Numbered from the stretch's first letter, positions 7,517-17,568 are shown. The stretch is DNA of 64,000 nt from Tardibacter sp963781025 (GCA_963781025.1 CAWADU010000003.1:868001-932000); one strand, 5' to 3'. Translations and numbers: made by a program. The notes: generated from the letters alone by a model not told the origin.

Positions 7517-9187
7517 ATGGAATCAGTGCTGATGAAGGCTGGCGGTTGGCTCGCCGTCGCGTTGCTCGCGTTCGCCGCAATGGCTGAGGCTGCAGATTGG
7601 GGGTTCTCGGTCCAGATGGGAATCGTCGCGACCGCGGCGTTGATCGCGATGTGGTTCACGATCAGTCGTCCGGATTATGCAGCGCTCGCGCGGGGTGCGC
7701 TCAAGATTCCCGACAGCGGCCACTACGACGACGATCCGGTCCGCTGGGGCGTGATTGCGACCGTCTTCTGGGGCTTAGCCGGCTTTCTCGCGGGGCTGTA
7801 TATTGCGCTTGAGCTGACCTTTCCGGCGTTCAACCTCGGCATCGAATATACCAGCTTCGGGCGGCTCCGCCCGCTGCACACGTCCGCCGTGATCTTCGCG
7901 TTCGGCGGCAATGCGCTGATCGCGACCAGCTTCTATGTGGTGCAGCGCACTTGCCGCGCGCGGCTTGCCTTTCCCGCGCTCGCCCGCTTCGTATTCTGGG
8001 GCTACCAGCTGTTCATCGTGCTGGCGGCGACCGGATATATGATGGGGATCACCGAAGCCCGCGAATATGCCGAGCCCGAATGGTATGTCGATCTGTGGCT
8101 CACCGTGGTCTGGCTCGCCTATCTGGCGGTGTTCGTCGGCACGATCGTGAAGCGCAGCGAACCGCATATCTACGTCGCCAACTGGTTCTATCTATCCTTC
8201 ATCATCACCATCGCGATGCTGCACGTCGTCAACAATATCTCAGTTCCGGTCAGCTTCGTCGGCTCCAAGAGCTACAGCGCCTTCTCCGGCGTGCAGGATG
8301 CGCTGACGCAGTGGTGGTACGGCCATAACGCGGTCGGCTTTTTCCTCACCGCCGGCTTCCTGGCGATGATGTATTATTTCGTGCCCAAGCAGGCCGAGCG
8401 GCCGATCTACAGCTATCGGCTGTCGATCATCCACTTCTGGTCGCTGATCTTCCTCTATATCTGGGCCGGTCCGCACCATCTGCTTTATACCGCGCTGCCA
8501 GATTGGGCGCAGACGCTGGGCATGGTCTTCTCGATCATGCTGTGGATGCCCAGCTGGGGCGGCATGATCAACGGCCTGATGACGCTCAACGGCGCCTGGG
8601 AGAAGATCCGCACCGATCCGATCATCCGCATGATGGTGATGGCGCTCGCCTTTTACGGGATGAGCACCTTCGAAGGCCCGATGATGTCGATCAAGGCGGT
8701 CAACAGCCTGTCGCATTATACCAACTGGACGATCGGCCATGTCCATTCGGGCGCGCTCGGCTGGAACGGGATGATCACCTTTGCCAGCCTCTATTACATG
8801 ACCCCGCGCCTGTGGGGCCGCAAACGGCTTTATTCGTTGCGCATGGTCAACTGGCATTTCTGGACCGCGACGCTCGGCATCGTGCTCTACGTGGCGTCGA
8901 TGTGGACCGCGGGCATCATGCAGGGGCTGATGTGGCGCGAATATGGGCCGGACGGCTATCTCGTCTATTCGTTCGCCGAGGTCGTCGCCGCGATGCACCC
9001 GATGTATTTGATCCGCGCCACCGGCGGCCTGCTCTATCTTGTCGGCGCCTGCATCATGACCTTCAACATCTGGATGACGATCGCCGGCAAGCTCCGCGAG
9101 GAAAAGCCGATGACCGAGACGCCCTACGACCCAGCGAGGGACCGCCCGATCATGGCTCCGCAACCCGTGCCCGTGGCTGCGGAATAA
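7517..9187 (+). CDS. ccoN: cbb3-type cytochrome c oxidase subunit I
   Basis: 556-residue haem-copper oxidase catalytic subunit with about 12-14 membrane helices. Metal ligands are visible in order: HTSAVIFAFGGNA (low-spin haem), WWYGHNAVGFF (Cu_B His and its helix), GPHHLLYTALPDW (Cu_B His pair) and GHVHSGALGWNG (high-spin and low-spin haem His pair). The Tyr in FWSLIFLYIWAG fits the cross-linked active-site Tyr of C-type oxidases. The enzyme reduces O2 with high affinity and pumps protons. ATG 7517 is used; ATG 7532 (MKAGG) is an alternative. The N-terminus carries an extra helix before the conserved start. It is the first gene of ccoNOQPGHIS. Confidence 0.96.
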   Translation: MESVLMKAGGWLAVALLAFAAMAEAADWGFSVQMGIVATAALIAMWFTISRPDYAALARGALKIPDSGHYDDDPVRWGVIATVFWGLAGFLAGLYIALELTFPAFNLGIEYTSFGRLRPLHTSAVIFAFGGNALIATSFYVVQRTCRARLAFPALARFVFWGYQLFIVLAATGYMMGITEAREYAEPEWYVDLWLTVVWLAYLAVFVGTIVKRSEPHIYVANWFYLSFIITIAMLHVVNNISVPVSFVGSKSYSAFSGVQDALTQWWYGHNAVGFFLTAGFLAMMYYFVPKQAERPIYSYRLSIIHFWSLIFLYIWAGPHHLLYTALPDWAQTLGMVFSIMLWMPSWGGMINGLMTLNGAWEKIRTDPIIRMMVMALAFYGMSTFEGPMMSIKAVNSLSHYTNWTIGHVHSGALGWNGMITFASLYYMTPRLWGRKRLYSLRMVNWHFWTATLGIVLYVASMWTAGIMQGLMWREYGPDGYLVYSFAEVVAAMHPMYLIRATGGLLYLVGACIMTFNIWMTIAGKLREEKPMTETPYDPARDRPIMAPQPVPVAAE

Positions 9188-9200
9188 GGACGATTTTGAG

Positions 9201-9935
9201 ATGGCTAGCAAGGTCTTCGATCACAAGAAAATCGAACGCAATGTCACGATTCTGGCGGTTCTGGCGCTGATCGTGGTCGCGATCGGCGGCATCGTCGAGA
9301 TCGCGCCGCTGTTCTGGATCGACACTACGGTGACGAAGGTGGAAGGCGTCCGGCCCTATACGCCGCTCGAACTGGCCGGGCGCAACATCTATATCCGTGA
9401 GGGCTGCTATAATTGCCACAGCCAAATGATCCGCCCATTCCGCGACGAGGTGGAGCGCTATGGCCATTACAGCCTGGCCGCCGAAAGCATGTACGATCAC
9501 CCGTTCCAGTGGGGATCGGAACGCACTGGGCCTGATCTCGCCCGCGTCGGCATGCGCTATTCCGACGAATGGCACGTGCAGCATCTCAAGGACCCGCGCG
9601 CGGTGGTGCCGGAATCGATCATGCCAAGCTATGCCTTCCTGGTCGATCGCGATCTCGACTTCAGCAACGCAGCGGCGCATCTCAAGGCGCTGTCGGATGT
9701 GGGCGTACCCTATGACAAGGCGATGATCGACAATGCCTTGGCCGATCTGAAGGCGCAGGCCGATCCCGATGCCGACACGACCGATCTGCTGAAGCGTTAT
9801 CCCAAGGCGCAGACGCGCGATTTCGATGGCGATCCCAAACGGTTGACCGAAATGGATGCGCTGGTCGCCTACCTCCAGATGCTGGGCACGCTCGTCGACT
9901 TCGATGCCGCCGCGCCGCAGGAACAGTCAAAATGA
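9201..9935 (+). CDS. ccoO: cbb3 oxidase subunit II, mono-haem cytochrome c
   Basis: 244 residues. One N-terminal membrane anchor (ILAVLALIVVAIGGIVEIAP) precedes a periplasmic domain with one haem-c site, GCYNCHSQMIRPF, and a downstream Met ligand candidate in PESIMPSY. It passes electrons from CcoP to CcoN. It lies 13 bases after ccoN, and its stop overlaps the ccoQ ATG (ATGA). Confidence 0.95.
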   Translation: MASKVFDHKKIERNVTILAVLALIVVAIGGIVEIAPLFWIDTTVTKVEGVRPYTPLELAGRNIYIREGCYNCHSQMIRPFRDEVERYGHYSLAAESMYDHPFQWGSERTGPDLARVGMRYSDEWHVQHLKDPRAVVPESIMPSYAFLVDRDLDFSNAAAHLKALSDVGVPYDKAMIDNALADLKAQADPDADTTDLLKRYPKAQTRDFDGDPKRLTEMDALVAYLQMLGTLVDFDAAAPQEQSK

Positions 9936-10093
9936 TCTACGAGGATCTCCGTCAGCTTGCCGACAGTTGGGGCCTGGTGTTGATGGCCGTCAGCTTCGTC
10001 AGCTTCGTCGGCTGGACCTTCCGCAGTGGCGCCCGTGAGCGCCACCGCGACGCCGCCAACATGATCTTCGATCAGGACCAGACCAATGGCTAA
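9932..10093 (+). CDS. ccoQ: cbb3 oxidase small subunit CcoQ
   Basis: 53-residue open frame beginning with ATG 9932 (MIYEDLRQLADSWGLVLMAV), overlapping the ccoO stop and the ccoP start. One hydrophobic helix (LVLMAVSFVSFVGWTF) is followed by a basic, then acidic tail (RSGARERHRDAANMIFDQDQ). That is the CcoQ/FixQ layout. The protein stabilises the core complex. It is small enough to be missed by size cut-offs; position and topology support it strongly. Confidence 0.9.
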   Translation: MIYEDLRQLADSWGLVLMAVSFVSFVGWTFRSGARERHRDAANMIFDQDQTNG

Positions 10094-11021
10094 AAAAAAG
10101 CGCATCGATCATCCGACCGGCACCGAAACCGTAGGCCACGAATGGGATGGAATCGAGGAACTGGATACGCCGCTACCGCGCTGGTGGCTGTGGAGCTTCT
10201 ACGCCTGTATTGCCTTTGCGATGGGTTACACCGTGCTGTATCCGGCTTGGCCGGGCCTGCACGCCGCCACTAAGGGCGTGCTGGGCTGGACCAGCCATGG
10301 CCAGCTTGCTGCGGAAATGGCCGCCAACGACAAGCGTCTGGCCCCCATCCGCCAGGCAATCGCCGCGACCGACATCACCCAGCTTCCCGGCAAGCCGCAG
10401 ATCTGGCAAGCGGCGATCGAGGGCGGTCGCGCGCAGTTCAAGGTGCATTGCGTCCAGTGCCACGGCTCGGGCGCGGCAGGCGACAAGGGCTATCCCAATC
10501 TCAACGATGATGACTGGCTGTGGGGCGGTGATCTCAAGACGATCGAATATACCATCACCCATGGGATCCGGAATCCGGATCACGATCAGACCCGCCAGTC
10601 GCAGATGCCCGCTTTCGGCCGCGACGGCATCCTGACTACCGATCAGATCGGTGATCTCGCGTCTTACGTCCGCACAATCTCGCATCAGGAGCCAGCCGGC
10701 CGCGCATCGGCACGCGGCGCGGCACTCTTCGCAGCCAATTGCGCGGTCTGCCATGGCCCTGAAGGCAAGGGCAATCGCACGTTCGGCGCACCGAATCTGA
10801 CCGACGCGATCTGGCTCTACGGGGGCGACCGCGACACGCTGATCGCAACCATCACCAACGCGCGCGGCGGCGTAATGCCGCGTTGGGGCGCGAAGCTTGG
10901 ACCGACCAACGTCAAGACGCTGGCGAGCTATGTCTACTCGCTGGGCGGTGGCGAGGCGGCTCCGGCACCCGCCCAAACAGTGAGCGCGGCAGCTGGCGCG
11001 TCATCCCATGTCCAGCCCTGA
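10086..11021 (+). CDS. ccoP: cbb3 oxidase subunit III, di-haem cytochrome c
   Basis: 311 residues. The N-terminal segment holds DGIEELDTPLPRWWLWSFY, the hallmark of CcoP, leading into a single membrane helix. Two periplasmic cytochrome-c domains follow, with haem sites CVQCHGSGAAG (near residue 122) and CAVCHGPEGKG (near residue 220) and Met ligand candidates in QSQMPAFG and GVMPRWG. It accepts electrons from soluble or membrane cytochromes c. It overlaps ccoQ at its start and ccoG at its end. Confidence 0.95.
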   Translation: MAKKKRIDHPTGTETVGHEWDGIEELDTPLPRWWLWSFYACIAFAMGYTVLYPAWPGLHAATKGVLGWTSHGQLAAEMAANDKRLAPIRQAIAATDITQLPGKPQIWQAAIEGGRAQFKVHCVQCHGSGAAGDKGYPNLNDDDWLWGGDLKTIEYTITHGIRNPDHDQTRQSQMPAFGRDGILTTDQIGDLASYVRTISHQEPAGRASARGAALFAANCAVCHGPEGKGNRTFGAPNLTDAIWLYGGDRDTLIATITNARGGVMPRWGAKLGPTNVKTLASYVYSLGGGEAAPAPAQTVSAAAGASSHVQP

Positions 11022-12468
11022 CAATCTTGTCGGCGTTTCGCTCTACGAGAAGCGGAAGGCTGTCTATCCCAAGGCGGTGGATGGCTTATTCCGCCGTCTG
11101 AAATGGGCGATCATGGCGGTCGCACTGGTGATCTATTACGTCACGCCGTGGTTACGTTGGGATCGCGGGCCATATGCGCCCCATCAGGCAGTGCTGATCG
11201 ATCTCGCCCATCGCCGCTTCTACATGTTCGCGATCGAGATCTGGCCGCACGAATTCTACTATGTAGCGGGCCTGCTTATCATGGCGGGCATTGGCTTGTT
11301 TCTGGTCACCTCGGCGGTGGGTCGCGCGTGGTGCGGCTATGCCTGCCCGCAGACAGTGTGGACCGATCTCTATCAGCACGTCGATCGGTTGATCGATGGC
11401 GACCGCAATGCCCAATTCAAGCTCGCCAAGGCGCCATGGAGCCCGACCAAGATCGCGCGGCGCGCGTTCAAATACGCCGTCTATCTGCTGATCGCCTTCG
11501 TCACGGGCGGAGCCTGGATCTTCTATTTCGCCGATGCGCCGACCTTGCAGCATCAGTTCTGGACCGGCCAGGCTCCGTATATCGCCTACGCCACCGTCGG
11601 CGTTCTGACCGCCACCACCTTCGTCTTCGGCGGTTTCATGCGCGAGCAGGTGTGCATCTATATGTGTCCGTGGCCGCGCATTCAGACGGCGATGCTCGAC
11701 GAAAATTCGCTGACCGTGCTCTACAAGGACTGGCGCGGCGAACCGCGCACACACGGTCTCAAGAAGTCACTCGATACAGACCTCAAGACTGGCGACTGCA
11801 TCGATTGCCTGCAATGCGTGCAGGTCTGTCCCACCGGCATCGACATCCGAGAAGGGCCGCAGATCGGCTGCATCACCTGCGCGCTCTGTGTTGACGCCTG
11901 CGACAAGGTGATGATGCAGATCGGCCGACCGCGCGGCTTGATCGACTACGCCACAGCCGACGATTCCGAGCATGAGAGAGCGGGCGGCGGGCCGCGCCCG
12001 ATCCTGAAGACGCTGTTCCGTCCGCGAACGATCGCCTATTTCACGATCTGGTTGGGAATCGGCCTGGCGATGCTGTTCATGCTCGGCGCGCGCACGCGCA
12101 TCGATATCAGCGCTTTACAGGATCGCAATCCCCTGTTCGTCCGTCTCTCGGACGGCGCCATCCGCAACACATTCACCATCAAGATCCGGAACATGGAAGA
12201 TCGACCGCGTAACGCGGAAGTCGGCATATCCAACCTGCCAGGCGCGACCATTTGGTCGGCTGGAGGAGACCGCGCGACCGGGAAGCGCGCGGTCCCGGTG
12301 CATCTGGATCCTGACAGTGTCGCCAAGCTGCGTTTGTTTGTCGCCGCACCCGCGACCGGCGCGCAGCGTCAGCCGATCCAGCTTGCCGTCAAGGCGCTCG
12401 ATCGCGAAGGTGGATCGGCCGTCGACGACGCCCATTTTGAGCGTCCTGACACGGGAGTGACCCAATGA
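11008..12468 (+). CDS. ccoG: Cytochrome oxidase accessory protein CcoG (RdxA/FixG family, 4Fe-4S)
   Basis: 486 residues, with several membrane helices in the N-terminal half and near residue 350. CGYACPQTVWTDLY is followed by two ferredoxin-type clusters (CIDCLQCVQVCPTGID and CITCALCVDACDKVM), and the C-terminal periplasmic domain is Ig-like. CcoG is a membrane iron-sulphur protein with cupric-reductase activity that supplies Cu(I) for the cbb3 Cu_B site. It starts within the end of ccoP, and its stop overlaps ccoH (ATGA). Confidence 0.94.
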   Translation: MSSPDNLVGVSLYEKRKAVYPKAVDGLFRRLKWAIMAVALVIYYVTPWLRWDRGPYAPHQAVLIDLAHRRFYMFAIEIWPHEFYYVAGLLIMAGIGLFLVTSAVGRAWCGYACPQTVWTDLYQHVDRLIDGDRNAQFKLAKAPWSPTKIARRAFKYAVYLLIAFVTGGAWIFYFADAPTLQHQFWTGQAPYIAYATVGVLTATTFVFGGFMREQVCIYMCPWPRIQTAMLDENSLTVLYKDWRGEPRTHGLKKSLDTDLKTGDCIDCLQCVQVCPTGIDIREGPQIGCITCALCVDACDKVMMQIGRPRGLIDYATADDSEHERAGGGPRPILKTLFRPRTIAYFTIWLGIGLAMLFMLGARTRIDISALQDRNPLFVRLSDGAIRNTFTIKIRNMEDRPRNAEVGISNLPGATIWSAGGDRATGKRAVPVHLDPDSVAKLRLFVAAPATGAQRQPIQLAVKALDREGGSAVDDAHFERPDTGVTQ

Positions 12469-12923
12469 CCCGCCGCACCTTCACCGGATGGCATATGGCT
12501 GCGCTCCTCGTCGCTTTCTTCGGCGTCGTCGTCGCGGTCAATTTCTACATGGCGCACATCGCGATCAGCACTTTCGGCGGCACAGTGGTCGACAACAGCT
12601 ATGTCGCGAGCCAAGAATTCAATGGCTGGCTTGAAAAGGCCCGGCGGCAAAAGGCGCTGGGTTGGCGGACGCGGCTTACCGTCGATCCGGCTCGCCGCGT
12701 CGAGTTAAATCTCGCCAAGCATGGCGTGGCGCTCGGAGGCGCGGTCGTCAGCGGCGTTGCACGCCATCCATTGGGGCGTGCGCCCGATGTTCCGCTCAGC
12801 TTCCGGATCGGTGGTCCGGGACAGTTCCGTTCCATACAAAGCCTGCCGGCCGGGCGATGGCTCGTTCATGTCGCGATCATCCAAGACGGCCATGAAATGC
12901 GGCTGATCGAGAGCCTGCAATGA
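12465..12923 (+). CDS. ccoH: cbb3 oxidase assembly protein CcoH (FixH)
   Basis: 152 residues. One N-terminal membrane helix (HMAALLVAFFGVVVAVNFYM) precedes a periplasmic beta domain ending in GRWLVHVAIIQDGHEMR, the usual FixH closing pattern. FixH assists stable assembly of the oxidase. Both ends overlap neighbouring genes by 4 bases (ccoG, ccoI). Confidence 0.9.
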   Translation: MTRRTFTGWHMAALLVAFFGVVVAVNFYMAHIAISTFGGTVVDNSYVASQEFNGWLEKARRQKALGWRTRLTVDPARRVELNLAKHGVALGGAVVSGVARHPLGRAPDVPLSFRIGGPGQFRSIQSLPAGRWLVHVAIIQDGHEMRLIESLQ

Positions 12924-15044
12924 ATGCCCTTCAGCCGCTGGCGGACGGCGAGACGCTCATTGAGACTTCGTTCGCGGTTCCAACGCTGCGTTGCGCGGGC
13001 TGCATTTCGAAGCTCGAGGACGGCCTGCCACTTAGTCCCGGCATTGCGGCGGCGCGCGTGAACTTTACGGCCAAACGCGTCGCGATTGTTCACGACATCG
13101 CGCTCGACCCACCGCATTTGCAAGAAGCGATCGAGAAGCTGGGCTTCGAAGCGCAGCCGGTCGGTATCGCGGTCGCGGGAGATGACAGCGAAAGCCGGGC
13201 GCTGTTGCGCGCGTTAGCGGTCGCCGGCTTCGCCGCGATGAACGTGATGCTGCTATCGGTCTCGATCTGGTCAGGCGCGGAAGGAACGACCCGCGATCTC
13301 TTCCACTGGGTGTCGGCACTGATCGCGTTGCCAGCGATTGCCTATTCCGGACGCGTCTTCTTTAAATCGGCCTGGAGTGCGTTGCGGTACGGTCGGACCA
13401 ATATGGACGTGCCGATTTCGATCGGCGTGCTGCTGACGACCGACATGAGCCTTTACGAGACCGCCACCGGCGGCGCCCAAGCCTATTTCGATGGCGCGGT
13501 CATGCTGCTCTTCTTCCTGCTCGCTGGCCGCTGGCTCGACAGCGTGATGCGTGATCGCGCGCGCGACGGCGTCGCCGCGCTTCTGAAGCAGGCCGCTACC
13601 GGCGCGCTCGTCCTCAGGAAAGACGGCGGCACCGAATGGCGCGCCGCTCAGGATATCGCGCCAAATATGCGCATGATTGTTGCTGCGGGTGAACGCCTGG
13701 CGGCCGACGGCATTATCGAGCAAGGCAACACCACCTTTGACCTCTCGCTGCTGACCGGCGAGAGCGCACCGCAGACGATTGGTCCAAGCGATACGGTGAA
13801 TGCGGGCACGCTCAATATCGGCGCACCGATCACCGTCCGCGTAACCAAGACCGGCCCTGACACGGCGTTGGCCGATATCGCGCGGATGATGGAGAACGCG
13901 GCCCAGTCACGCGCCCGTTATGTCCGCATCGCCGATCGCGCAAGTCGCCTCTATGCGCCCGCCGTTCATACGGCGGCCGCATTAAGCTTCATTGGCTGGA
14001 TGTTGCTGGGCGCGGATTGGCACGCATCACTGCTGATCGCCGCGGCCGTCCTGATCATCACCTGCCCCTGCGCGCTTGGCCTTGCCGTACCTGCGGCGCA
14101 AATCGTCGCCGTGGGTTCGCTGATGCGCGCGGGGGTGCTTGTGAAGGACGGGAGCGCGCTTGAACGCCTGGCAGAAGTCGATCGCGCCCTTTTCGACAAG
14201 ACCGGCACGCTGACACTTGGTCGTCCCGTTCCCAGCGCTCTCGGCAGGCTGAGCGAAGAAGAGAAATCGGTTCTGCTCGGCCTGACCCGGGTCAGCCGCC
14301 ACCCGTTGAGCCAATCGCTTCGCCGCAGCCTGGAACATGAGGGCGTGGTTGCCGACGTAGTCGAAGATATCATCGAAGTTCCCGGCTTCGGTCTCACCGG
14401 CAGGTCTCGTCACGGCATCGCGACGATCGGGCCAGCCGACACGGCTCGCGAAACCAATCTTGCCTGTCGCTTCGACATCGAGAGCCTGCCCGCCGTCACC
14501 ATTTGTTTCCGCGATGAGCTGCGTCCTGAAACAAAGCGGACGATTTCTCGAACTCCAGGAGTTGGGCATAAAATCCTCGATCCTGTCGGGCGACCGTACC
14601 GCCGCCGTTTTGAAAATGGGCGACCTACTCGGGATCCCCGCACAAGCTAACCTCTCGCCCGGGCAAAAGCTCTCCGCGATTCAACAACTCGCTGGGGAGG
14701 GCGCCAAGGTACTGATGGTTGGCGATGGTCTCAACGATGGCCCCGCGCTCGCCGCCGGCCATGTGTCGATGGCGCCTGCTTGCGCAAGCGACGCCGGCCA
14801 GAACGCGGCCGATGCGATCTGGATGGGCGACAGCCTCGCGCCCGTCGCCACAGCGATTTGCGCCGCGCGCCGGACGATGCAAATCGTCCGCCAGAACTTC
14901 GCGCTTGCGATCGGCTACAACGTGGTGGCCGTCCCGCTCGCCATTACGGGGCATGTCACGCCACTGATCGCGGCGCTGGCGATGTCCGGTTCTTCGATCA
15001 TCGTCGTCGCCAACGCGCTGAGACTGAGGCATGCCGCGCGATGA
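12920..15044 (+). CDS. ccoI: Copper-transporting P1B-type ATPase CcoI (frameshifted)
   Basis: Exports copper to the periplasmic side for cbb3 maturation. An N-terminal heavy-metal domain carries CAGC (residue about 31). The membrane metal site CPC is in ITCPCALGLAVPAA, the phosphorylation site is DKTGTLTLG, and the hinge is MVGDGLNDGPALAAG. The first frame ends shortly after RDELRPETKRTIS; the protein continues as LELQELGIKSSILSGD in another frame. An extra T in the TTT run at 14544-14546 explains this. Corrected length is about 707 residues, normal for CcoI. The break separates the A/N domain from the hinge, so a literal product would be inactive. It overlaps ccoH and ccoS. Confidence 0.9.
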
Positions 15045-15208
15045 ACGGAGTTCTTCTCCTTATCGTGATCGCCCTGCTGCTCGGCCTGTCGGGACTGGCA
15101 ACGTTCTTCTGGGCTATGCGCTCAGGCCAGTTCGACGACCTCGATGGCGCCGCGCTCCGCATCCTCATCGACGAGGAACAGAAAGAGAAGGCTGACCCCC
15201 ATAAGTAG
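15041..15208 (+). CDS. ccoS: cbb3 oxidase maturation protein CcoS
   Basis: 55 residues: one membrane helix (LLLIVIALLLGLSGLATFFW) followed by AMRSGQFDDLDGAALRIL, the strongly conserved CcoS/FixS signature (A..SGQ.DDL...), and an acidic/basic tail. It is needed for cofactor insertion into the oxidase. ATG 15041 overlaps the ccoI stop. This is the last intact gene of the cco operon. Confidence 0.93.
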   Translation: MNGVLLLIVIALLLGLSGLATFFWAMRSGQFDDLDGAALRILIDEEQKEKADPHK

Positions 15209-15230
15209 CACCGATCACCAATGTTCTGAC

Positions 15231-15344
15231 GGCATTTCGCGACGCACAGTCGAGGTACACCGCGCGAATTTGATGGCCAAGCTGAATGTCAACAGCCTGT
15301 CCGATGCGCTCCGTATTGCGTTCGCGGCTGGCTTGGGCGCCTAG
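15231..15344 (+). pseudogene. FixJ-like response regulator, C-terminal HTH fragment
   Basis: The frame ending with TAG at 15342-15344 encodes GISRRTVEVHRANLMAKLNV followed by NSLSDALRIAFAAGLGA. This is the end of a LuxR/FixJ-type DNA-binding domain (GIS.RTVEVHRA..M.K). Everything before it, including the receiver and the linker, is absent: the sequence upstream is the end of ccoS. About 37 of the usual 200 or so codons remain, so this is a decayed remnant. In relatives FixJ-type regulators control cbb3 genes under low oxygen. Here the remnant suggests the local regulator was lost. Confidence 0.75.
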
Positions 15345-15415
15345 TCCTGATCTAAAATAGTGGGACCGTAACGACCTTCGGCACGCTGAATGACAGAATT
15401 TGGCAGCATCAGGGA

Positions 15416-15712
15416 TTGCGTGGACATGGACATCGCCGTCGGCTCATCGTCAGACGGACGACCCTCGACGCCGGCTGTTTTATAGCGGACTATTGCATGG
15501 ACGAGCTTGACGGGCTCGCGGTCTTGAAGGGCTTCCGCGAGCGCAGGTGGGGTGGACCGGCCATTTTGATCACGGCCTTTACGAGCGAGGATTTGCCGGA
15601 TCGTGCCACAAAAATTGGGTTCAATGCAGTGCTGGAGAAGCCTTTGCGGCAACATCCGCTTGTCGATGCCGTGATCCGCTTGGTGCGCGATAGTGGCAAC
15701 ACGAGGCTCTGA
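15416..15712 (+). pseudogene. Response-regulator receiver fragment (N-terminus missing)
   Basis: The frame encodes CFIADYCMDELDGLAVLKGF, then PAILITAFTSEDLPDRAT, then GFNAVLEKPLRQHPLVDAVI. These are beta3 to alpha5 of a receiver domain, with the phosphorylatable Asp (IADYCM), the conserved Thr (LITAF) and the conserved Lys (EKPL) all present. The first strand with the acidic pair is not recognisable upstream; the residues before 15450 are Arg-rich and unlike the family. The only start candidate is TTG 15416. Probably a truncated single-domain regulator or part of the same eroded FixJ-type system as the fragment at 15231-15344. Confidence 0.65.
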
Positions 15713-15811
15713 AAAAGCGGACACGGGCTGGGCGTTCGATAGATGCCCCTACCGATCCAGAGCGCCAGGGTCGCGCTAACAGATGATCGATCGAACCAGG
15801 AGTATAGAGAG

Positions 15812-16177
15812 ATGATCGAATCCCTCCAGAATTTCCCCGCTAATGTCGCGGCCTTCGCCTGTACCGGTCATGTCAGCCGCGCTGATTATGAGACAGTACT
15901 CATCCCGAGAGTTGAACAGGCTCTGGCGGAGCATGAGAAGGTCCGCCTCTATTATGAAATAGGTCCGACTTTCAACGGCATCGATCCGGCAGCGATATGG
16001 TCCGATTTCAAGGTCGGTATGGAACATCTCACCCGCTGGGAGCGGATCGCTATCGTCACCGACGTTGCATGGATCAAGACCAGCATCATGTTTTTCAGCT
16101 TCATGATGCCCGGCGCGACAAAAACCTTTTCGCTGGCCGAGGCGGAGCAGGCGCGCGCGTGGATCGCCGCCTTATAG
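15812..16177 (+). CDS. SpoIIAA-like (STAS-type) protein
   Basis: 121 residues from ATG 15812, preferred over the upstream start at 15743 because AGGAG lies at 15798-15802 and homology begins at MIESLQNFPANVAAFACTGH. The pattern FACTGHVSRADYETVLIPRV, the LYYEIGPTFNGID stretch and the IAIVTDVAWIK stretch is that of the SpoIIAA-like family, small cytosolic alpha/beta proteins of unknown role in proteobacteria. It stands alone at the end of the low-oxygen block. Function not assigned. Confidence 0.75.
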   Translation: MIESLQNFPANVAAFACTGHVSRADYETVLIPRVEQALAEHEKVRLYYEIGPTFNGIDPAAIWSDFKVGMEHLTRWERIAIVTDVAWIKTSIMFFSFMMPGATKTFSLAEAEQARAWIAAL

Positions 16178-16639
<462 letters not shown>

Positions 16640-16742
16640 AGTCCGGACGGACACTTGCCCTGCGCCGGGCTTCCGGTCAACATCTGGTTTGCGCGCAACG
16701 AACCGCGCTCAAAATGAAAGAGCCGGAGGAGCGTTTCGTCCC

Positions 16743-16964
16743 GTGTTGAATCTGATCTCGATCATTGTTGGCCTCGTCGCGCTCCTGGGTGCGCTCATCG
16801 GTTTCATCCCGCTATTGGGCTGGGTGAACTGGTTTATCATTCCACTGGTGGTTGTTGGCCTTGTCATCGGCCTGCTCTCGCGCGAAACGACAGGTCGAAA
16901 CGTCAATCTGGTGGTGGGGCTGCTGGCTGTGATCCGGCTGTCCATCGGTGGGGGAATATTCTGA
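16743..16964 (+). CDS. Small hydrophobic membrane protein, unknown function
   Basis: 73 residues from GTG 16743, preceded by GGAGGA about 12 bases upstream. Three hydrophobic stretches (ISIIVGLVALLGALIGFIPL, WFIIPLVVVGLVIGLLS, VNLVVGLLAVIRLSIGGGIF) make it a small integral membrane protein. It ends 3 bases before the SOUL gene, so the two may be cotranscribed. No family is recognised with certainty. Confidence 0.6.
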   Translation: MLNLISIIVGLVALLGALIGFIPLLGWVNWFIIPLVVVGLVIGLLSRETTGRNVNLVVGLLAVIRLSIGGGIF

Positions 16965-16967
16965 CAC

Positions 16968-17564
16968 ATGGACCGCGGCACGAAGCTCATCCTTTGCGGA
17001 ATCGGCGCTCTGGCCGCAGCAGGCGCGGGGTTTTTCTACTTGCGCGAAAGGCGGGGCGACCAGGTGCCGTACCAAAGCCTGAAGAAGGCAGGCTCGTTCG
17101 AGCTGCGCGCCTATCCCGCGCTACTGGTGGCTGAAACCGTGCAGATTGGCGAGCGCGAGCGCGCGGCCAATCGCGGCTTCCTGCGACTGGCGAGCTATAT
17201 CTTCGCCGAGGAACGCGAGGGCGAGCCTATCGCGATGATCGCGCCGGTCCTGATCGAGCCGACTTCCGACGGGCTGGAAGGCTGGAAGACCCGCTTCGTC
17301 ATGCCGCCCGAATGGACGCCGGACACCCTGCCCGCCCCCGGCCCGGAGGTCGATATCAACGACATTCCCGCTCGGAACGTCGCGGCCATCCGCTTTGCCG
17401 GAAGGGCGGACGACGCCCTGCTGGCCGAAAAGGAAACCGAACTGCGTCGCTGGATCGCCGACAACGATCTGGAAGTGATGGGTGACGCCGAATATGCCTA
17501 TTACAATTCACCCGTCATCCCCGGCCCGCTACGGCGAACCGAGGTGCTGATCGAGGTCGCCTGA
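16968..17564 (+). CDS. SOUL family haem-binding protein
   Basis: 198 residues with an N-terminal hydrophobic segment (LILCGIGALAAAGAGFFYL) that acts as a signal anchor. The SOUL domain follows: YQSLKKAGSFELRAYPALLV, then NRGFLRLASYIF, then FVMPPEWTPDTLPAP, and near the end DAEYAYYNSPVIPGPLRR. SOUL proteins bind haem or tetrapyrroles; the physiological role in bacteria is unsettled. It converges with the MAPEG gene on the other strand. Confidence 0.88.
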   Translation: MDRGTKLILCGIGALAAAGAGFFYLRERRGDQVPYQSLKKAGSFELRAYPALLVAETVQIGERERAANRGFLRLASYIFAEEREGEPIAMIAPVLIEPTSDGLEGWKTRFVMPPEWTPDTLPAPGPEVDINDIPARNVAAIRFAGRADDALLAEKETELRRWIADNDLEVMGDAEYAYYNSPVIPGPLRRTEVLIEVA

Positions 17565-17568
17565 CCGT

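Noticed and set aside
7284..7532. Short gene between atpG and ccoN
   Set aside because: It overlaps the ccoN start, has no ribosome site and no homology that could be recognised.
8240..9211. A 323-codon open frame antisense to ccoN
   Set aside because: The plus strand shows every metal ligand of CcoN; the antisense product is Arg/His-rich without motifs.
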